DNA of 64,000 nucleotides from Streptomyces pinistramenti (GCF_020564935.1 NZ_JAJCXB010000013.1:1-64000); one strand, 5' to 3'. Positions 52,897 through 63,042 are shown, counted from the first letter of the stretch. Notes: generated by a model from the sequence alone, not told the origin. Numbers and translations are program-made.

Positions 52897-53577
52897 ATGG
52901 TCCGACCCGCCGACGCAGCCCCCCGGCCGACCGCTGACGCCGTGCTCGACGCCGCCGTACGCGCCCTCACCCCGGACACCGCCGCCAACCGGCTCGTCCC
53001 GCGGATCACCACCGGCGAGGCGCCGCGCTCGGTGTTCGCGACGTTCGCACTGGAGCAGCACCAGATCATCGCCTCCGACCGGCTCAGCTTCCGCCACCTG
53101 ACGCACCGCGCGGACAGCGATCCGCCCGTCGCCGCCTTCTTCGAACTGCTCGCGGACGGCGAGACGCTGGCGCTGGAACGGCTGGGCGCGCTGGCCGACG
53201 CCTGCGGGCTGACCCCGGCGGATCTCGACGGGTACCGACCGCGGGCGGGCTGCCAGGCGTATCCGTCGTACGCGGCGCGGCTGGCGCTCGGGGCCGAGCC
53301 GGTCGACGTGGTGATCGCGCTGACCGCCAACTTCGCGGCCTGGGGCCACTATTGCGCGGCGGTGGCCCGCTCCATGCGCACCCACTACGACTTCCCCGAC
53401 GCGGCCTGCGGCTTCTTCGACCTCTTCGCCAAACCGGCGCCTGAGCTGGACGAACGGGCCCTGGCCGCCGTACAGCACGGTCTGGACACCGGCCAGGCAC
53501 GGCCGGTGTCGGCACACCGGCACGGCCGCCTGCTCCAGGCGTACGAGCTGATGTTCTGGAACTCGCTGACGGACTGA
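52897..53577 (+). CDS. TenA/THI-4-like helical protein
   Basis: A 226-residue all-helical protein of the TenA superfamily: RLVPRITTGEAPRSVFATFA, FRHLTHRAD, ALTANFAAWGHYCAAVARSM and FFDLFAKPAPELDERALAAV. TenA enzymes hydrolyse thiamin breakdown products, but many actinobacterial homologues have no known substrate and the catalytic Cys is not obvious here. AGGAG precedes ATG 52897. It converges on allantoinase, so it may be an unrelated neighbour. Confidence 0.7.
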   Translation: MVRPADAAPRPTADAVLDAAVRALTPDTAANRLVPRITTGEAPRSVFATFALEQHQIIASDRLSFRHLTHRADSDPPVAAFFELLADGETLALERLGALADACGLTPADLDGYRPRAGCQAYPSYAARLALGAEPVDVVIALTANFAAWGHYCAAVARSMRTHYDFPDAACGFFDLFAKPAPELDERALAAVQHGLDTGQARPVSAHRHGRLLQAYELMFWNSLTD

Positions 53578-53692
53578 CCGGCGCGGCCGCCGCCAGGAGC
53601 GGGATACGGCGGGCGGGTTGGACGGGACGGGCGGGGCCTTGCGCCCGTCCGCCGGTGCGGGCGCGGACGGGCGGCTTCGGTGCTCCGTGCCG

Positions 53693-55027
53693 CTACGGGC
53701 GGGTGAGGAGCGTGCCGGTGGGTTCGGCGAGGGTGCTGCCGTCGTTGATCTTCCGGCCGCGCAGCCAGGTGGACCGTACGACGCCGTGCAGGGTCTTCCC
53801 CGCGTACGCGGTGATCTTGTTGCGGTGCTGGAGTGCGGCCGGGTCGACGGTGAAGGTCGCCTCGGGGTCCAGGACGGCGAAGTCCGCGTCGCGGCCCGGC
53901 TCGATGGCTCCCTTGCGGTCGAGGCCGACCAGCGCGGCGGGGGCCGCGGCCATCCAGCGGACCACGTCGTCCAGGGAGTGGCCGCGCGCGCGGGCCGCCG
54001 TCCAGATGGCGGGCAGGCCCAGCTGGAGGGAGGAGATGCCGCCCCAGGCCGCGCCGAAGTCGGCGGTCTTGAGGTCGGCGGTGGACGGCGAGTGGTCGGA
54101 GACGATGCAGTCGATGGTGCCGTCCGCCAGGCCCTGCCAGAGGGCGTCCTGATTGGCCGACTCGCGGATCGGCGGGCAGCACTTGAACTCCGTCGCGCCG
54201 TCCGGGATCTCCTCGGCGGTCAGGGTCAGGAAGTGCGGGCAGGACTCGACGGTGACCTGGACGCCTTCGGCCTTGGCCGCGGCGATCAGCGGCAGCGCGC
54301 CGCTGGACGACAGGTGCAGGACGTGCACCCGGGCGTCGAGCCGTGCGGCGAGGGCGACGAGTCCGGCGATGGCGTCGTCCTCACAGGCCCGGGGGCGGGA
54401 GGCGAGGAAGTCGGCGTACCTGGGGCCGTGCGGCTGGGGGGCCGCGCCGAGGTGGTGCGGGTCCTCGGCGTGCACGATCAGCAGGCCGCCGAAGCCGGCT
54501 ATCTCGCCGAGCGCGGCGGCCAGTTGCTCCTGGTCCAGCTCGGGGAACTCGTCCACGCCCGAGGGCGAGAGGAAGCACTTGAAGCCGAAGACGCCGGCGT
54601 CGTGCAGCGGCCGCAGGTCCTTGACGTTGCCGGGTATGGCGCCGCCCCAGAAGCCGACGTCGATGTGCGCCTTGCTGCGGGCCACCTCGCGCTTGATGCC
54701 GAGGTGGTCGGCGGTGGTGGTGGGCGGCAGGCTGTTGAGCGGCATGTCCACCAGGGTGGTGATGCCGCCGGCCGCGGCCGCGCGGGTGGCGGTCCAGAAG
54801 CCTTCCCACTCGGTGCGGCCCGGGTCGTTGACGTGTACGTGGGTGTCCACCAGGCCGGGCAGCAGGACGTCGTCGCCGAGGTCCTCGACCCGCGCTCCGG
54901 CCGGCACCGCCGCGTCGTGCGGCAGGACCGCCGCGATCTTTCCGTCCGTGACGGTGACGGACGCGGCGCGCGTTCCCTGCGGGGTGACGACGCGCGTGGA
55001 GCGCAGCACCAGCTCTGTTTCGGACAC
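53693..55027 (-). CDS. allB: Allantoinase
   Basis: A 444-residue amidohydrolase that opens the allantoin ring to allantoate. The metal site is visible: DTHVHVND, the carboxylated Lys in [10 protein letters not shown], His in [20 protein letters not shown] and Asp in VSDHSPS. It is allantoinase rather than dihydropyrimidinase by its close match over the whole length, e.g. [15 protein letters not shown] and [19 protein letters not shown] 55027 has GAGGAGGGG upstream. Allantoicase, usually next to it in Streptomyces, is absent here. Confidence 0.93.
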   Translation of the reverse strand: MSETELVLRSTRVVTPQGTRAASVTVTDGKIAAVLPHDAAVPAGARVEDLGDDVLLPGLVDTHVHVNDPGRTEWEGFWTATRAAAAGGITTLVDMPLNSLPPTTTADHLGIKREVARSKAHIDVGFWGGAIPGNVKDLRPLHDAGVFGFKCFLSPSGVDEFPELDQEQLAAALGEIAGFGGLLIVHAEDPHHLGAAPQPHGPRYADFLASRPRACEDDAIAGLVALAARLDARVHVLHLSSSGALPLIAAAKAEGVQVTVESCPHFLTLTAEEIPDGATEFKCCPPIRESANQDALWQGLADGTIDCIVSDHSPSTADLKTADFGAAWGGISSLQLGLPAIWTAARARGHSLDDVVRWMAAAPAALVGLDRKGAIEPGRDADFAVLDPEATFTVDPAALQHRNKITAYAGKTLHGVVRSTWLRGRKINDGSTLAEPTGTLLTRP

Positions 55028-55187
55028 CCGGTCCCCTCCTCGTTGTTCGGTGATCGGCGTTGTTCGGTTCGGTGATATCGGCGTTGCCGGGCCGTCGTGC
55101 GGCCGCCCGGGTTCCGGCGCCCGCGGCGCCCCGTAAACGGAATTCAACAGTCTGTTGAAGGGAGTCTTCACTCCGGGCCGGTGCCCG

Positions 55188-56244
55188 TCAAGACCCCTTG
55201 GCGGGCACCGGCTCACCGGCCGGCACGGCACGCGCCTCGGCCGCCCCCTCGTCCCGGGCGGCCCGGCTGACCTGCGACGCGATGATGTCCCGCGGCACCG
55301 GCCCGGCGCCGGAAGGCACCGGCCGTGACGGGAGACCAGCGCGTAGAGCGCGCATCGGAGACCTCCATGCCGAAGATCCAGGAGAACGGCGCGAGCGCGT
55401 CGAGCGCCGGGACCAGCACGGCGACGACCGCGAAGGCGGTGAAGTTGACCGGAAGCCCGATGAGGTCGCGGGTAGGAGCGGTGGTCCGGCGTGAAGCGGG
55501 CGAAGTCGGCGTAGTTGGGCACCAGGGTCAGGAAGGTGGCGACGGTCAGGCTGACCGCGATCAGGCTCTGCTGGACCTGCGCGGCACCGCTGAGGCCGGT
55601 GAGACTGCGGGTGAGCGAGATGTCGCCGCCCGACCGCGCGACCAGGTAGACCGCGAGGGCGAGCACGACGAGCCAGACGACGGGTCCGGTCGCGAAGTCC
55701 TGCACCTTGCGGATGCATTCCCTGCCGCGGGTCGGCAGGACCGCCTGGGATCCCCACCTCACCAGGAACGCGACCCAGCCGAGAGTGGACAGACCCAGCA
55801 CCGAGTTGCGGTGGTAGGCATCGAGGCCGGGCGCGAGCTGGAGCGTCAGCAGGACCACGGCGGTCGAGGCGAGCCAGGTCCGGATGCCGTACCAGGCCAC
55901 CGCCATGACCGCGCGCAGCAGAGCCGGGATGTTCGCGCCGTGGACGCCCCAGCCGGCGCGGGCGGGCACCGGGTACGGGACGCCGGTGTGGTGGCCGGCG
56001 TGGCCCATCCGGTTCATCGGCCAGTGGTCGACCGAGACGCCGTCCGGCAGGGCGAGAAAGACCTCCCAGGCGGGCAGGCCGAGCACGAACAGGCGGGAGG
56101 CGAAGGCGTAGTTGCTGATCGCGTGCGTATCGGACATCCACAGCGCGAAGATGCTGTACGTGCCCCATGTGTGTGCGGGGCCGACGCGAGGCCCTCGTTG
56201 TGGAGGCGCGGTTCGGGCTGCGGGGGCTTCGAAGGGGTGGTCAC
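55188..56244 (-). pseudogene. NCS1-family (allantoin/nucleobase) permease pseudogene
   Basis: NCS1 segments lie in three frames: [12 protein letters not shown] as start (GTG 56244 after GGGAGGA), [40 protein letters not shown], and [20 protein letters not shown]. Then [20 protein letters not shown] appears in a second frame, and [15 protein letters not shown] in the last. At least two frameshifts are present, and the end lacks several expected transmembrane helices. It would have imported allantoin or a purine for the allantoinase next to it. Clearly inactive. Confidence 0.85.
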
Positions 56245-56297
56245 GGGTCCTCCCAGGCAGGTGGGGGGCTCGGGCGTGATCGAAGGCCAGTCGTCAG

Positions 56298-56740
56298 ATG
56301 CCTGTCTGCGGCGAAAGATCAGTACCCGGCGCGGTGCACGCGGCGCGGACCGTGGGCAGGTGGGCACCCAGCGGCCAGGAGCCGATGGCCTTGGGGCGGG
56401 GCGCGGCGAAACCGCGGGACGCGCCGGTGCCCAATCCGAGGCCGGCCGTCACCTCGGCGAACTTCACCGCGGCGGCGGCCCTGGGCGCCCTCACGGCCCG
56501 GCTCGCCGAATCCGGCCATGACCAGGGCGTCGAACGGGATGTCCAGGGTGGCGAGCCGGTCCAGGACGGCCGCCGCGCTGAGACATCCCTCGAAGTGCCC
56601 CTCGATCGACTCCGGTCCCCACAGGGGTTCGGCGGCGATGATTTCGGTGCGGGGGGGGCGGCGGCTGCGGTGGCGATGGCCTGGATCGAAGCGGTCGTGG
56701 AAGCCGTGGTGTTCGGGTTCATGACGAGGATGCGCCTGAC
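56298..56740 (-). pseudogene. Hydantoin/Asp-Glu racemase pseudogene
   Basis: RILVMNPNTTASTTASIQAI is the typical N-terminus. The homology moves to another frame at TEIIAAEPLWGPESIEGHFE and FDALVMAGFGEPG (catalytic-Cys region carries no Cys), then returns at VKFAEVTAGLGLGTGASRGF. At least two frameshifts. Such racemases (allantoin or hydantoin racemase) often accompany NCS1 permease and allantoinase genes. Confidence 0.75.
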
Positions 56741-56758
56741 GCTCCAGCGATTTGGAGG

Positions 56759-56770
56759 ATTCCACGGAAT
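56759..56770. promoter_or_regulatory. Palindrome ATTCCACGGAAT upstream of the ureide genes
   Basis: A perfect 5-bp-arm palindrome between the racemase pseudogene and the divergent IclR regulator. A similar TTCC-x7-GGAA element occurs at 60278-60292 before malate synthase. The IclR protein could bind both; the spacings differ, so this is tentative. Confidence 0.3.
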
Positions 56771-57001
56771 GGATAGTAGGTTTCGCGCAGCAGAACGTAG
56801 CTACGGCCACTGGCCCGGTCAAGAGATAGCGGCTATCCAGCTCTCCAGTCCCGACGAACTTCCGACAAAGACCCGCTGACCGGCGGGAACGAGTGTGCGA
56901 TACATCGTGTGCCCACGGAACGGGACCGGTAGGCTGCTCCGGTCGGGCCCGGCGCCCGCACGAGCCGAGACCGACCTGACCCGCCCCGAAAGGAACGCGA
57001 C

Positions 57002-57805
57002 GTGCCGCCGTCCAGCGCCAGCACCCCCGCCGCCGATGCCAAGCCCGCGGGCGCGAGCGGCGGCGTCCAGTCCCTTGAGCGCGCCTTCGACCTGCTGGAG
57101 CGGATGGCCGACGCCGGCGGCGAGGTGGGCCTCAGCGAACTCTCCAGCAGCAGCGGCCTCCCGCTGCCCACCATCCACCGTCTGATGCGCACCCTCGTGG
57201 CCTGCGGCTACGTCCGCCAGCAGCCCAACCGCCGGTACGCGCTCGGCCCCCGCCTGATCCGGCTCGGCGAGGGCGCGTCCCGGCTGCTGGGCACCTGGGC
57301 CCGGCCGTTCCTCGCCCGCCTGGTCGAGGAGACCGGCGAGACCGCCAACATGGCGCTCCTCGACGGCGACGAGATCGTCTACGTCGCGCAGGTGCCGTCC
57401 CGGCACGCGGTGCGGATGTTCACCGAGGTCGGCCGCCGGGTACTGCCGCATTCCACCGGCGTCGGCAAGGCCCTGCTGGCCAACCACCCGCCGGAGGAGG
57501 TCCGCGCGCTCCTCGGCCGTACCGGCATGCCGGCGGCGACCGAGAAGACGATCACCGACGCGGACACCTTCCTCGACGCGCTCGCCGAGGTCCGCAGGCT
57601 CGGCTACGCGGTGGACGACAACGAGCAGGAGATCGGCGTGCGCTGCTTCGCGGTGCCGGTCCCCAACTCCCCCACCTCCGCGGCGATTTCCATCTCCGGG
57701 CCGACCGGACGGGTCACCGAGGCATCCACGGAGAAGATCGTGCCGGTCCTCCAGGACGTCGCGGCCAAGCTGTCGGTGGCCCTGGCCAACCAGTCGCCGG
57801 CGTAG
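57002..57805 (+). CDS. IclR-family regulator (AllR-like)
   Basis: A 267-residue IclR regulator. The HTH has GGVQSLERAFDLLERMADAG then LPLPTIHRLMRTLVACGYV. The effector domain has MALLDGDEIVYVAQVPS, VGKALLANHPPEEVR and VGVRCFAVPV-like IGVRCFAVPVPNS. Its position between ureide genes and malate synthase fits AllR, a glyoxylate/allantoate-responsive repressor known from Streptomyces. The GTG start at 57002 gives a full N-terminus, with GAAAGGAACG upstream. Followed by a hairpin terminator. Confidence 0.9.
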   Translation: MPPSSASTPAADAKPAGASGGVQSLERAFDLLERMADAGGEVGLSELSSSSGLPLPTIHRLMRTLVACGYVRQQPNRRYALGPRLIRLGEGASRLLGTWARPFLARLVEETGETANMALLDGDEIVYVAQVPSRHAVRMFTEVGRRVLPHSTGVGKALLANHPPEEVRALLGRTGMPAATEKTITDADTFLDALAEVRRLGYAVDDNEQEIGVRCFAVPVPNSPTSAAISISGPTGRVTEASTEKIVPVLQDVAAKLSVALANQSPA

Positions 57806-57818
57806 GACCGTCCGCGAA

Positions 57819-57846
57819 GCCCCGCCGTCCGCACGGAAGGCGGGGC
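57819..57846. terminator. Bidirectional hairpin terminator
   Basis: GCCCCGCC (57819-57826) and GGCGGGGC (57839-57846) around a 12-nt loop, between the convergent IclR and DinB-like genes. Confidence 0.6.
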
Positions 57847-57861
57847 GCGCGGCGGCCGGTC

Positions 57862-58383
57862 TCAGACGCCCGTGCTGCCGTCGATGCGCTCGCGTATCAG
57901 GTCGGCGTGGCCGCAGTGGCGGGCGTACTCGGCGATCATGTGGGTGTAGATCCAGCGCAGGGTGACCTGCCCGCCCATGAAGGGGCTGGTGTCGTCGAGC
58001 GCGCGGGCGGCGCAGTTCTGCCGGGCGCGGTCGATCTCGGCCTGCCACAGGGGCAGCGCCGTTGCGTACGTGGCCCCTTCGGTGAGGCCGAAGCCGCCGT
58101 CGGTGGCGCCCGGGTCGGCGTCGGGGGTGAAGAGGGGCGGGGCGTCCTCCTGGGCCAGGACCCTGCGGAACCAGTTCCGTTCGACCTCCGCCAGGTGCTG
58201 CACGAGGCCGAGCAGGGTGAGCGGCGAGGGCGCCACGGACACCTGACGGAGGCGGCTTTCGTCCAGGCCGTCACACTTCCGGGCGAGGGTGGCGCGGTAG
58301 AAGTCGAGCCAGCTCTCCAGGGAAGTCCGCTCGTCGGCGTCCAGGGCGGGCATGGCGCGTTCGGGAGTACTCATGCTCGTCAT
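57862..58383 (-). CDS. DinB/DUF664 family protein
   Basis: A 173-residue four-helix-bundle protein of the DinB/mycothiol-dependent-enzyme type: LESWLDFYRATLARKCDGLD, LLGLVQHLAEVERNWF (first metal His) and LRWIYTHMIAEYARHCGHAD with the other His. These proteins bind a metal and often use mycothiol or bacillithiol as cosubstrate; the substrate is unknown. Start taken at ATG 58383; ATG 58374 would drop three residues. Confidence 0.85.
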   Translation of the reverse strand: MTSMSTPERAMPALDADERTSLESWLDFYRATLARKCDGLDESRLRQVSVAPSPLTLLGLVQHLAEVERNWFRRVLAQEDAPPLFTPDADPGATDGGFGLTEGATYATALPLWQAEIDRARQNCAARALDDTSPFMGGQVTLRWIYTHMIAEYARHCGHADLIRERIDGSTGV

Positions 58384-58526
58384 CGTGGCACGGGGGTCTG
58401 ACAACGGCCGGGGTGGCGGAACGGCCGGGGAAGCGGCAGGGGTGCCGTCCGAGGAATCGCGGCACATGGTGAACGGCCTCGCAGCGGCCGGGATCGCGCC
58501 CGGAGTACGCCGCGGCCGGGCCCGTC

Positions 58527-58904
58527 TCACCTGCCGCTGGGCAGCCCGCCGAAGCGGTCGATGCCCTCGCGGACCTCGGTCAGGGCCGGTGACAGGGCGC
58601 TGACCGAGCCGACCGCGCCGGCTATCAGCAGCAGCGAGCGGCGCAGCCGGGGCACTTCGGGGAGCCCGTCGCTCACCATCGCGTGCAGGGCGGCGAGTTC
58701 CTCGTCGGCCACCGCGCGGTCCGGCAATTCGGCGGGGAGCACGGCCAGTTGACGGCGCAGCCGGGACACGGCCCCGCGCAGCTCCTGCACCCGCGGGTCG
58801 CCCTCACCCCCGGCCGGTGGTACGCGCCTCGGCCCGTGGTCCACAACGACGGCGTCCTCCAAGGGCGTTGGCCCGCTTTCGCAATGCGGGCAAGTTAACG
58901 CCAC
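58527..58904 (-). CDS. DUF5955-like protein
   Basis: A 125-residue protein. The C-terminal ~90 residues have GDPRVQELRGAVSRLRRQLA, DRAVADEELAALHAMV and PEVPRLRRSLLLIAGAVGSV, the pattern of the small Streptomyces family DUF5955 (from memory). The N-terminus VALTCPHCESGP from GTG 58904 has a Cys pair that may be a chance extension; a start about 18 codons later is possible. Function unknown. Confidence 0.65.
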   Translation of the reverse strand: MALTCPHCESGPTPLEDAVVVDHGPRRVPPAGGEGDPRVQELRGAVSRLRRQLAVLPAELPDRAVADEELAALHAMVSDGLPEVPRLRRSLLLIAGAVGSVSALSPALTEVREGIDRFGGLPSGR

Positions 58905-59203
58905 TGTGCGGTCATCGCGCCATACACAGAGCGAAATTCGGTTCGCCGCTGCCCCGCTCCGACACCGGGCCGCGGGCCGGGAATCCCGCTCGGGCAGCAC
59001 GGCGCGGGCCTCCCCGGCACCGCCCCGACGCACCACGGCGGCCCACGCGCCTGCCCGGCAGCGGGCATGACCATGCGTCAAGACATGTGTTCCCCTTGCC
59101 ACCCTTTGGCGTGAGCCTTGGCGGTCGGATGCGTGCGGTGGGGCGGGGTGGAGCATTCTCCCTTCCGGGAAATATCCGGCATATCACTGGATCGGAGAAC
59201 GTG

Positions 59204-59452
59204 ATGGAGTCCCCCAACGGACCCGGCAACGGATCTGACCGCCACCCCGACGACGGTGGGCAGGGGCAGGGCGTCAGCGTCGTGCAGCTCATCTGCCGCG
59301 CGTACGGCCTCGCGGATGCCTCGGAGATCACCGTGGAGCACATAAACCGTTATGTCACCGAGCGGCGGCTCATCGAGGAGCACACCCACCACATCCGCGG
59401 CCGACTGCGACCACGGATCCCCCGGCCGCGGGCCGCAGGTGACGCCGCCTGA
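59204..59452 (+). CDS. Small conserved-looking hypothetical protein
   Basis: An 82-residue protein: disordered Gly/Pro-rich start, then VSVVQLICRAYGLADASEIT and a helical segment with NRYVTERRLIEEHTHHIRG. ATG 59204 has GGAGAA upstream. It is 43 bp before the nucleotidyltransferase gene. No family recognised. Confidence 0.55.
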   Translation: MESPNGPGNGSDRHPDDGGQGQGVSVVQLICRAYGLADASEITVEHINRYVTERRLIEEHTHHIRGRLRPRIPRPRAAGDAA

Positions 59453-59495
59453 CCTCCCGCGGGCGCGCCCGCGGGAGATGGGGTAAGCACTCCCC

Positions 59496-60140
59496 ATGGG
59501 ACAGACTCCACGGCCGGAACGCGCGGCGCACACAACGGGGGACGGCCGGCCCCGAGGGAGCGTGGCGGGGCTGCTGCTGGCCGCCGGCGGGGGCCGGCGG
59601 CTGGGCGGGCGACCCAAGGCGCTGCTGGAACACCGGGGCCGCCCCCTGGTGGAACACGCGGCGCAGGTGCTGCGGGACGGCGGGTGCGGCCCGGTGCACA
59701 TCGTGCTGGGCGCGGCCGCGGAAACCGTCCGTGCGCGCGCCGACCTGTCCGGGTATGCGAGGCACGACAATCCGGACTGGGCGCAGGGCATGGGGTCCTC
59801 CCTGCGGGTGGGGCTGGCGGCGCTGGCCGGTTCGGGGGCGGACGCGGTGGTGGTGGCACTGGTGGACCAGCCGGGCATCGGGGCCGCCGCGGTGGCGCGG
59901 GTGCTGGCCGCGTACGAGGGGGCCGGATCGCTGGCGGCGGCGGCGTACGCGGGCCGGCGGGGCCATCCGGTGCTGTTCGGCGCGGACCGGTGGGCGGACA
60001 TCGCCGCGAGCGCCGAGGGCGACCGCGGCGCGCGGACCTATCTGCAGCGGCACGCGGCCGCGCTCACCCTCGTCGAGTGCGCGGATGTCGCCGAGGCGTA
60101 CGACATCGACACTCCGGAGGATCTGCACCGGCTGGCCTGA
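59496..60140 (+). CDS. MobA/MocA-like nucleotidyltransferase
   Basis: A 214-residue NTP_transf_3 protein: VAGLLLAAGGGRRLGGRPKA (nucleotide-binding loop and Lys), VLGAAAETVRARA, NPDWAQGMGSSLRVGL, VVALVDQPGIGAAAVARVL and RRGHPVLFGADRW. It matches CTP/GTP:molybdopterin nucleotidyltransferases that mature the cofactor of xanthine dehydrogenase-type enzymes. That fits a purine catabolism neighbourhood, although no dehydrogenase gene lies in this window. Confidence 0.85.
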   Translation: MGQTPRPERAAHTTGDGRPRGSVAGLLLAAGGGRRLGGRPKALLEHRGRPLVEHAAQVLRDGGCGPVHIVLGAAAETVRARADLSGYARHDNPDWAQGMGSSLRVGLAALAGSGADAVVVALVDQPGIGAAAVARVLAAYEGAGSLAAAAYAGRRGHPVLFGADRWADIAASAEGDRGARTYLQRHAAALTLVECADVAEAYDIDTPEDLHRLA

Positions 60141-60425
60141 GGCCGGGCCGGGCCGGGGCTGCGGGGGGCCGGGAGCCGAAGTCCGCGGTCATCGACAGTG
60201 ATCGGGGTGGCACTCAGAGCCATTCGATCAGCACTTCTGTCGACTCGGAGAATCTCGACGTCAACAAACCATTGAAGTTCCGCGATAAGGAAACTACTCT
60301 CCACTGGTCAGAAGCGCCCTGAACTCAGACGGCGCCCGCGACCGTACCTCGGAGCCTGCGGCACCCCGTGCCGCCCGGACCTCCCGGCGGCCGCACGGCA
60401 CCGCCGCCGAATGGAGTGACCGCTC

Positions 60426-62069
60426 ATGTCCGCACCAGCGCCGTCCCCGCTGGCCGTCGCCGAAGTCGACCCCGCCCACGTGCCCGCGCGGCAGGACGAG
60501 GTCCTCACCGACGCCGCACTCGCCTTCCTCGCCGAGCTCCACCGCCGGTTCACACCGCGCCGCGACGAGCTGCTCGCCCGCCGGGCCGAGCGCCGCGCCG
60601 AGATCGCCCGCACCAGCACGCTGGACTTCCTCCCGCAGACCGCGCAGATCCGCGCGGACGACAGCTGGCGGGTCGCCGAATCGCCGGCCGCGCTCAACGA
60701 CCGCCGCGTCGAGATCACCGGCCCGACCGACCGCAAGATGACCATCAACGCGCTCAACTCCGGCGCCCGGGTCTGGCTCGCCGACTTCGAGGACGCGTCC
60801 GCTCCCACCTGGGAGAACGTCATCACCGGCCAGCTCAACCTGATCGACGCCTACGAGCGCAGGATCGACTTCACCGACCCGCACTCGGGCAAGTCGTACG
60901 CACTCAAGCCGGCCGGCGAGCTGGCCACCGTCGTCATGCGGCCGCGCGGCTGGCACCTCGACGAGCGTCACCTCCAGGTCGCGGGCAAGCAGGTGCCCGG
61001 CGCGCTGGTCGACTTCGGCCTCTACTTCTTCCACAACGCGCAGCGGCTCCTCGACCTCGGCAAGGGCCCGTACTTCTACCTGCCCAAGACCGAGTCGCAC
61101 CTGGAGGCCCGCCTCTGGAACGAGATCTTCGTCTTCGCCCAGGACTACGTCGGTATCCCCCAGGGCACCATCCGCGCCACGGTCCTCATCGAGACCATCA
61201 CCGCCGCGTACGAGATGGAGGAGATCCTCTACGAGCTGCGCGACCACGCATCGGGGCTGAACGCGGGGCGCTGGGACTACCTCTTCTCCATCGTCAAGAA
61301 CTTCCGTGACGGCGGCGCCAAGTTCGTCCTCCCGGACCGCAACGCGGTGACCATGACCGCGCCGTTCATGCGCGCCTACACCGAACTCCTGGTCCGCACC
61401 TGCCACAAGCGCGGCGCGCACGCCATCGGCGGCATGGCCGCGTTCATCCCCAACCGCCGTGACCCCGAGGCCAACGAGCTGGCCCTGGCCAAGGTCAAGA
61501 ACGACAAGGACCGCGAGGCGGGCGACGGTTTCGACGGCTCCTGGGTCGCCCACCCCGACCTGGTGCCGATCGCCCGCGCCTCCTTCGACGCGGTGCTCGG
61601 CGACCGGCCGAACCAGAAGGAACGGCTGCGCGAGGACGTCGACGTCCGGGCCTCCGACCTCATCGCCATCGACTCCCTGGACGCGAAGCCGACCTACCAG
61701 GGCCTTGTCGACGCCGTGCAGGTCGGCACCCGCTACATCGAAGCCTGGCTGCGCGGCCTGGGCGCCGTCGCCATCTTCGGCCTCATGGAGGACGCGGCCA
61801 CCGCCGAGATCTCGCGCTCGCAGATCTGGCAGTGGGTCGACGCCGGAGTGGTCTTCGACGACGAGGGTCACGTGGGCGAGAAGGCCACCGCCGACCTGGT
61901 CCGTACGATCGCCGCCAAGGCGCTGGCCGACATCCGCGCCGAGGTCGGCGAGGACGCCTTCGCCGCGGGCACATGGCAGCAGGCCCACGACCTGCTCCTC
62001 CAGGTCTCCCTCGACGCCGACTACGCCGACTTCCTGACGCTGCCCGCCTACGCGCTGCTGACCGGCTGA
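60426..62069 (+). CDS. aceB: Malate synthase A
   Basis: A 547-residue malate synthase condensing glyoxylate with acetyl-CoA to malate. Signature segments are FLPQTAQIRADDSWRVA, ADFEDASAPTWENVITGQLN, VMRPRGWHLDERHL, FVFAQDYVGIPQGTIRATVL and IGGMAAFIPNRRD. The C-terminal domain has SQIWQWVDAGVVF. Length is typical of isoform A. Allantoin degradation yields glyoxylate, which explains its place beside allantoinase and the IclR regulator. A strong hairpin follows. Confidence 0.97.
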   Translation: MSAPAPSPLAVAEVDPAHVPARQDEVLTDAALAFLAELHRRFTPRRDELLARRAERRAEIARTSTLDFLPQTAQIRADDSWRVAESPAALNDRRVEITGPTDRKMTINALNSGARVWLADFEDASAPTWENVITGQLNLIDAYERRIDFTDPHSGKSYALKPAGELATVVMRPRGWHLDERHLQVAGKQVPGALVDFGLYFFHNAQRLLDLGKGPYFYLPKTESHLEARLWNEIFVFAQDYVGIPQGTIRATVLIETITAAYEMEEILYELRDHASGLNAGRWDYLFSIVKNFRDGGAKFVLPDRNAVTMTAPFMRAYTELLVRTCHKRGAHAIGGMAAFIPNRRDPEANELALAKVKNDKDREAGDGFDGSWVAHPDLVPIARASFDAVLGDRPNQKERLREDVDVRASDLIAIDSLDAKPTYQGLVDAVQVGTRYIEAWLRGLGAVAIFGLMEDAATAEISRSQIWQWVDAGVVFDDEGHVGEKATADLVRTIAAKALADIRAEVGEDAFAAGTWQQAHDLLLQVSLDADYADFLTLPAYALLTG

Positions 62070-62076
62070 GCGGCGC

Positions 62077-62124
62077 CGCCCGCCCCCGTCCGCACCCGGC
62101 GTTCCGGTCCTGCGGGGGCGGGCG
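62077..62124 (+). terminator. 12-bp hairpin terminator after malate synthase
   Basis: CGCCCGCCCCCG (62077-62088) pairs exactly with 62113-62124 around a 24-nt loop, 8 bp past the aceB stop. Confidence 0.65.
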
Positions 62125-62288
62125 CGTACCCCTCGCCACCTGGCCCGCCGGCCGCAGCCGAGCCCCGGCGTGCGGCGGGCGGCGACCCTCCGGGAGGCTC
62201 CGGCCCGCTCCCGCGTGAGCCTTTCGTCCGGGCGGATTCATGAGAAGGTGACAGCTCGGGTTCCATTCCTGCTCACCCTTGTTGAGGC

Positions 62289-62555
62289 ATGATGCGCGTC
62301 ACCATTGCCGGAGTTTTCTTCTACATCCAGGCGAGCGAGGTGGAACAGAAGATGAGCGCGGTCGAGCCGGAGCCGATCGACGGTGAGTCCGTCCTCGTCG
62401 GCACCACCGCCTACCCCGTCAAGCAGGTCGGCCGGATCGTCACCGGGCAGGACCCCCGGGACTTCAGCACCGGTGAAATGGTGCGGGCGCTGCGCCAGTT
62501 GGGCTTCACGTGCAAGCCGCGACCGGCGTCCCCGGAGCCCGCTCCGTTCCTCTGA
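62289..62555 (+). CDS. Small conserved hypothetical protein
   Basis: An 88-residue protein: MRVTIAGVFFYIQASEVEQK, GESVLVGTTAYPVKQVGRIV then TGQDPRDFSTGEMVRAL. It looks like a Streptomyces-type conserved small protein (SCO-like), compact and soluble. ATG 62289 or 62292 are both possible; GTTGAGG lies upstream. Function unknown. Confidence 0.65.
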   Translation: MMRVTIAGVFFYIQASEVEQKMSAVEPEPIDGESVLVGTTAYPVKQVGRIVTGQDPRDFSTGEMVRALRQLGFTCKPRPASPEPAPFL

Positions 62556-63042
62556 CCGCCGCTCGTCCGACGCGCCGGGGCGCGGGTCAGCGGGCCGGCC
62601 CCGGGTCCGCGCGGTGCTTTGCCCGTGCAGCAGGAGTCATCCGCCGCGGGTACCCGGACCCGCCGCTCCGGTTCGCCGATACCGGGGCGGCGCCGGCGCC
62701 TCCCGCCCGCCGCTGCGGCCGCCGTCGCCTCCCGCTCCGCCCGCCGCCGGGCCCCGTGCGCGCCCCCGGCCGGCATCCGCGACCTGCGGCAGGAGCCGCC
62801 GAGCGCGCGCGGCCCCCTCACCTCCCCGTACCGGCGGCGCCGGCGCACCTCGCGTCCGCCCTACCGCGCCACCCGAGCCCGCCGGGCATCTTCCTCTCGG
62901 GGCCCGCCCCAACTCCCCTTGTACGGACCGTCGTTCGCCCACGCAAAGCGGCCCGCCGGGTACCCATGAGGCCCCTTCGTATCCGCCTTCGGCCCGTACC
63001 GGATAGCTGTGCTTGACGGGTATACGTCACCCAACAAGTCTG
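62556..63042. other. Intergenic stretch, nothing recognised
   Basis: About 490 bp of GC-rich sequence with several long chance frames in all directions. The end of this stretch, with TTGACG near 63013, may belong to the chitosanase promoter. Confidence 0.4.

Noticed and set aside
62556..63042. Long overlapping frames before the chitosanase gene
   Set aside because: Open frames exist on both strands with Pro/Arg/Ala-rich products, as expected in non-coding sequence of very high GC.
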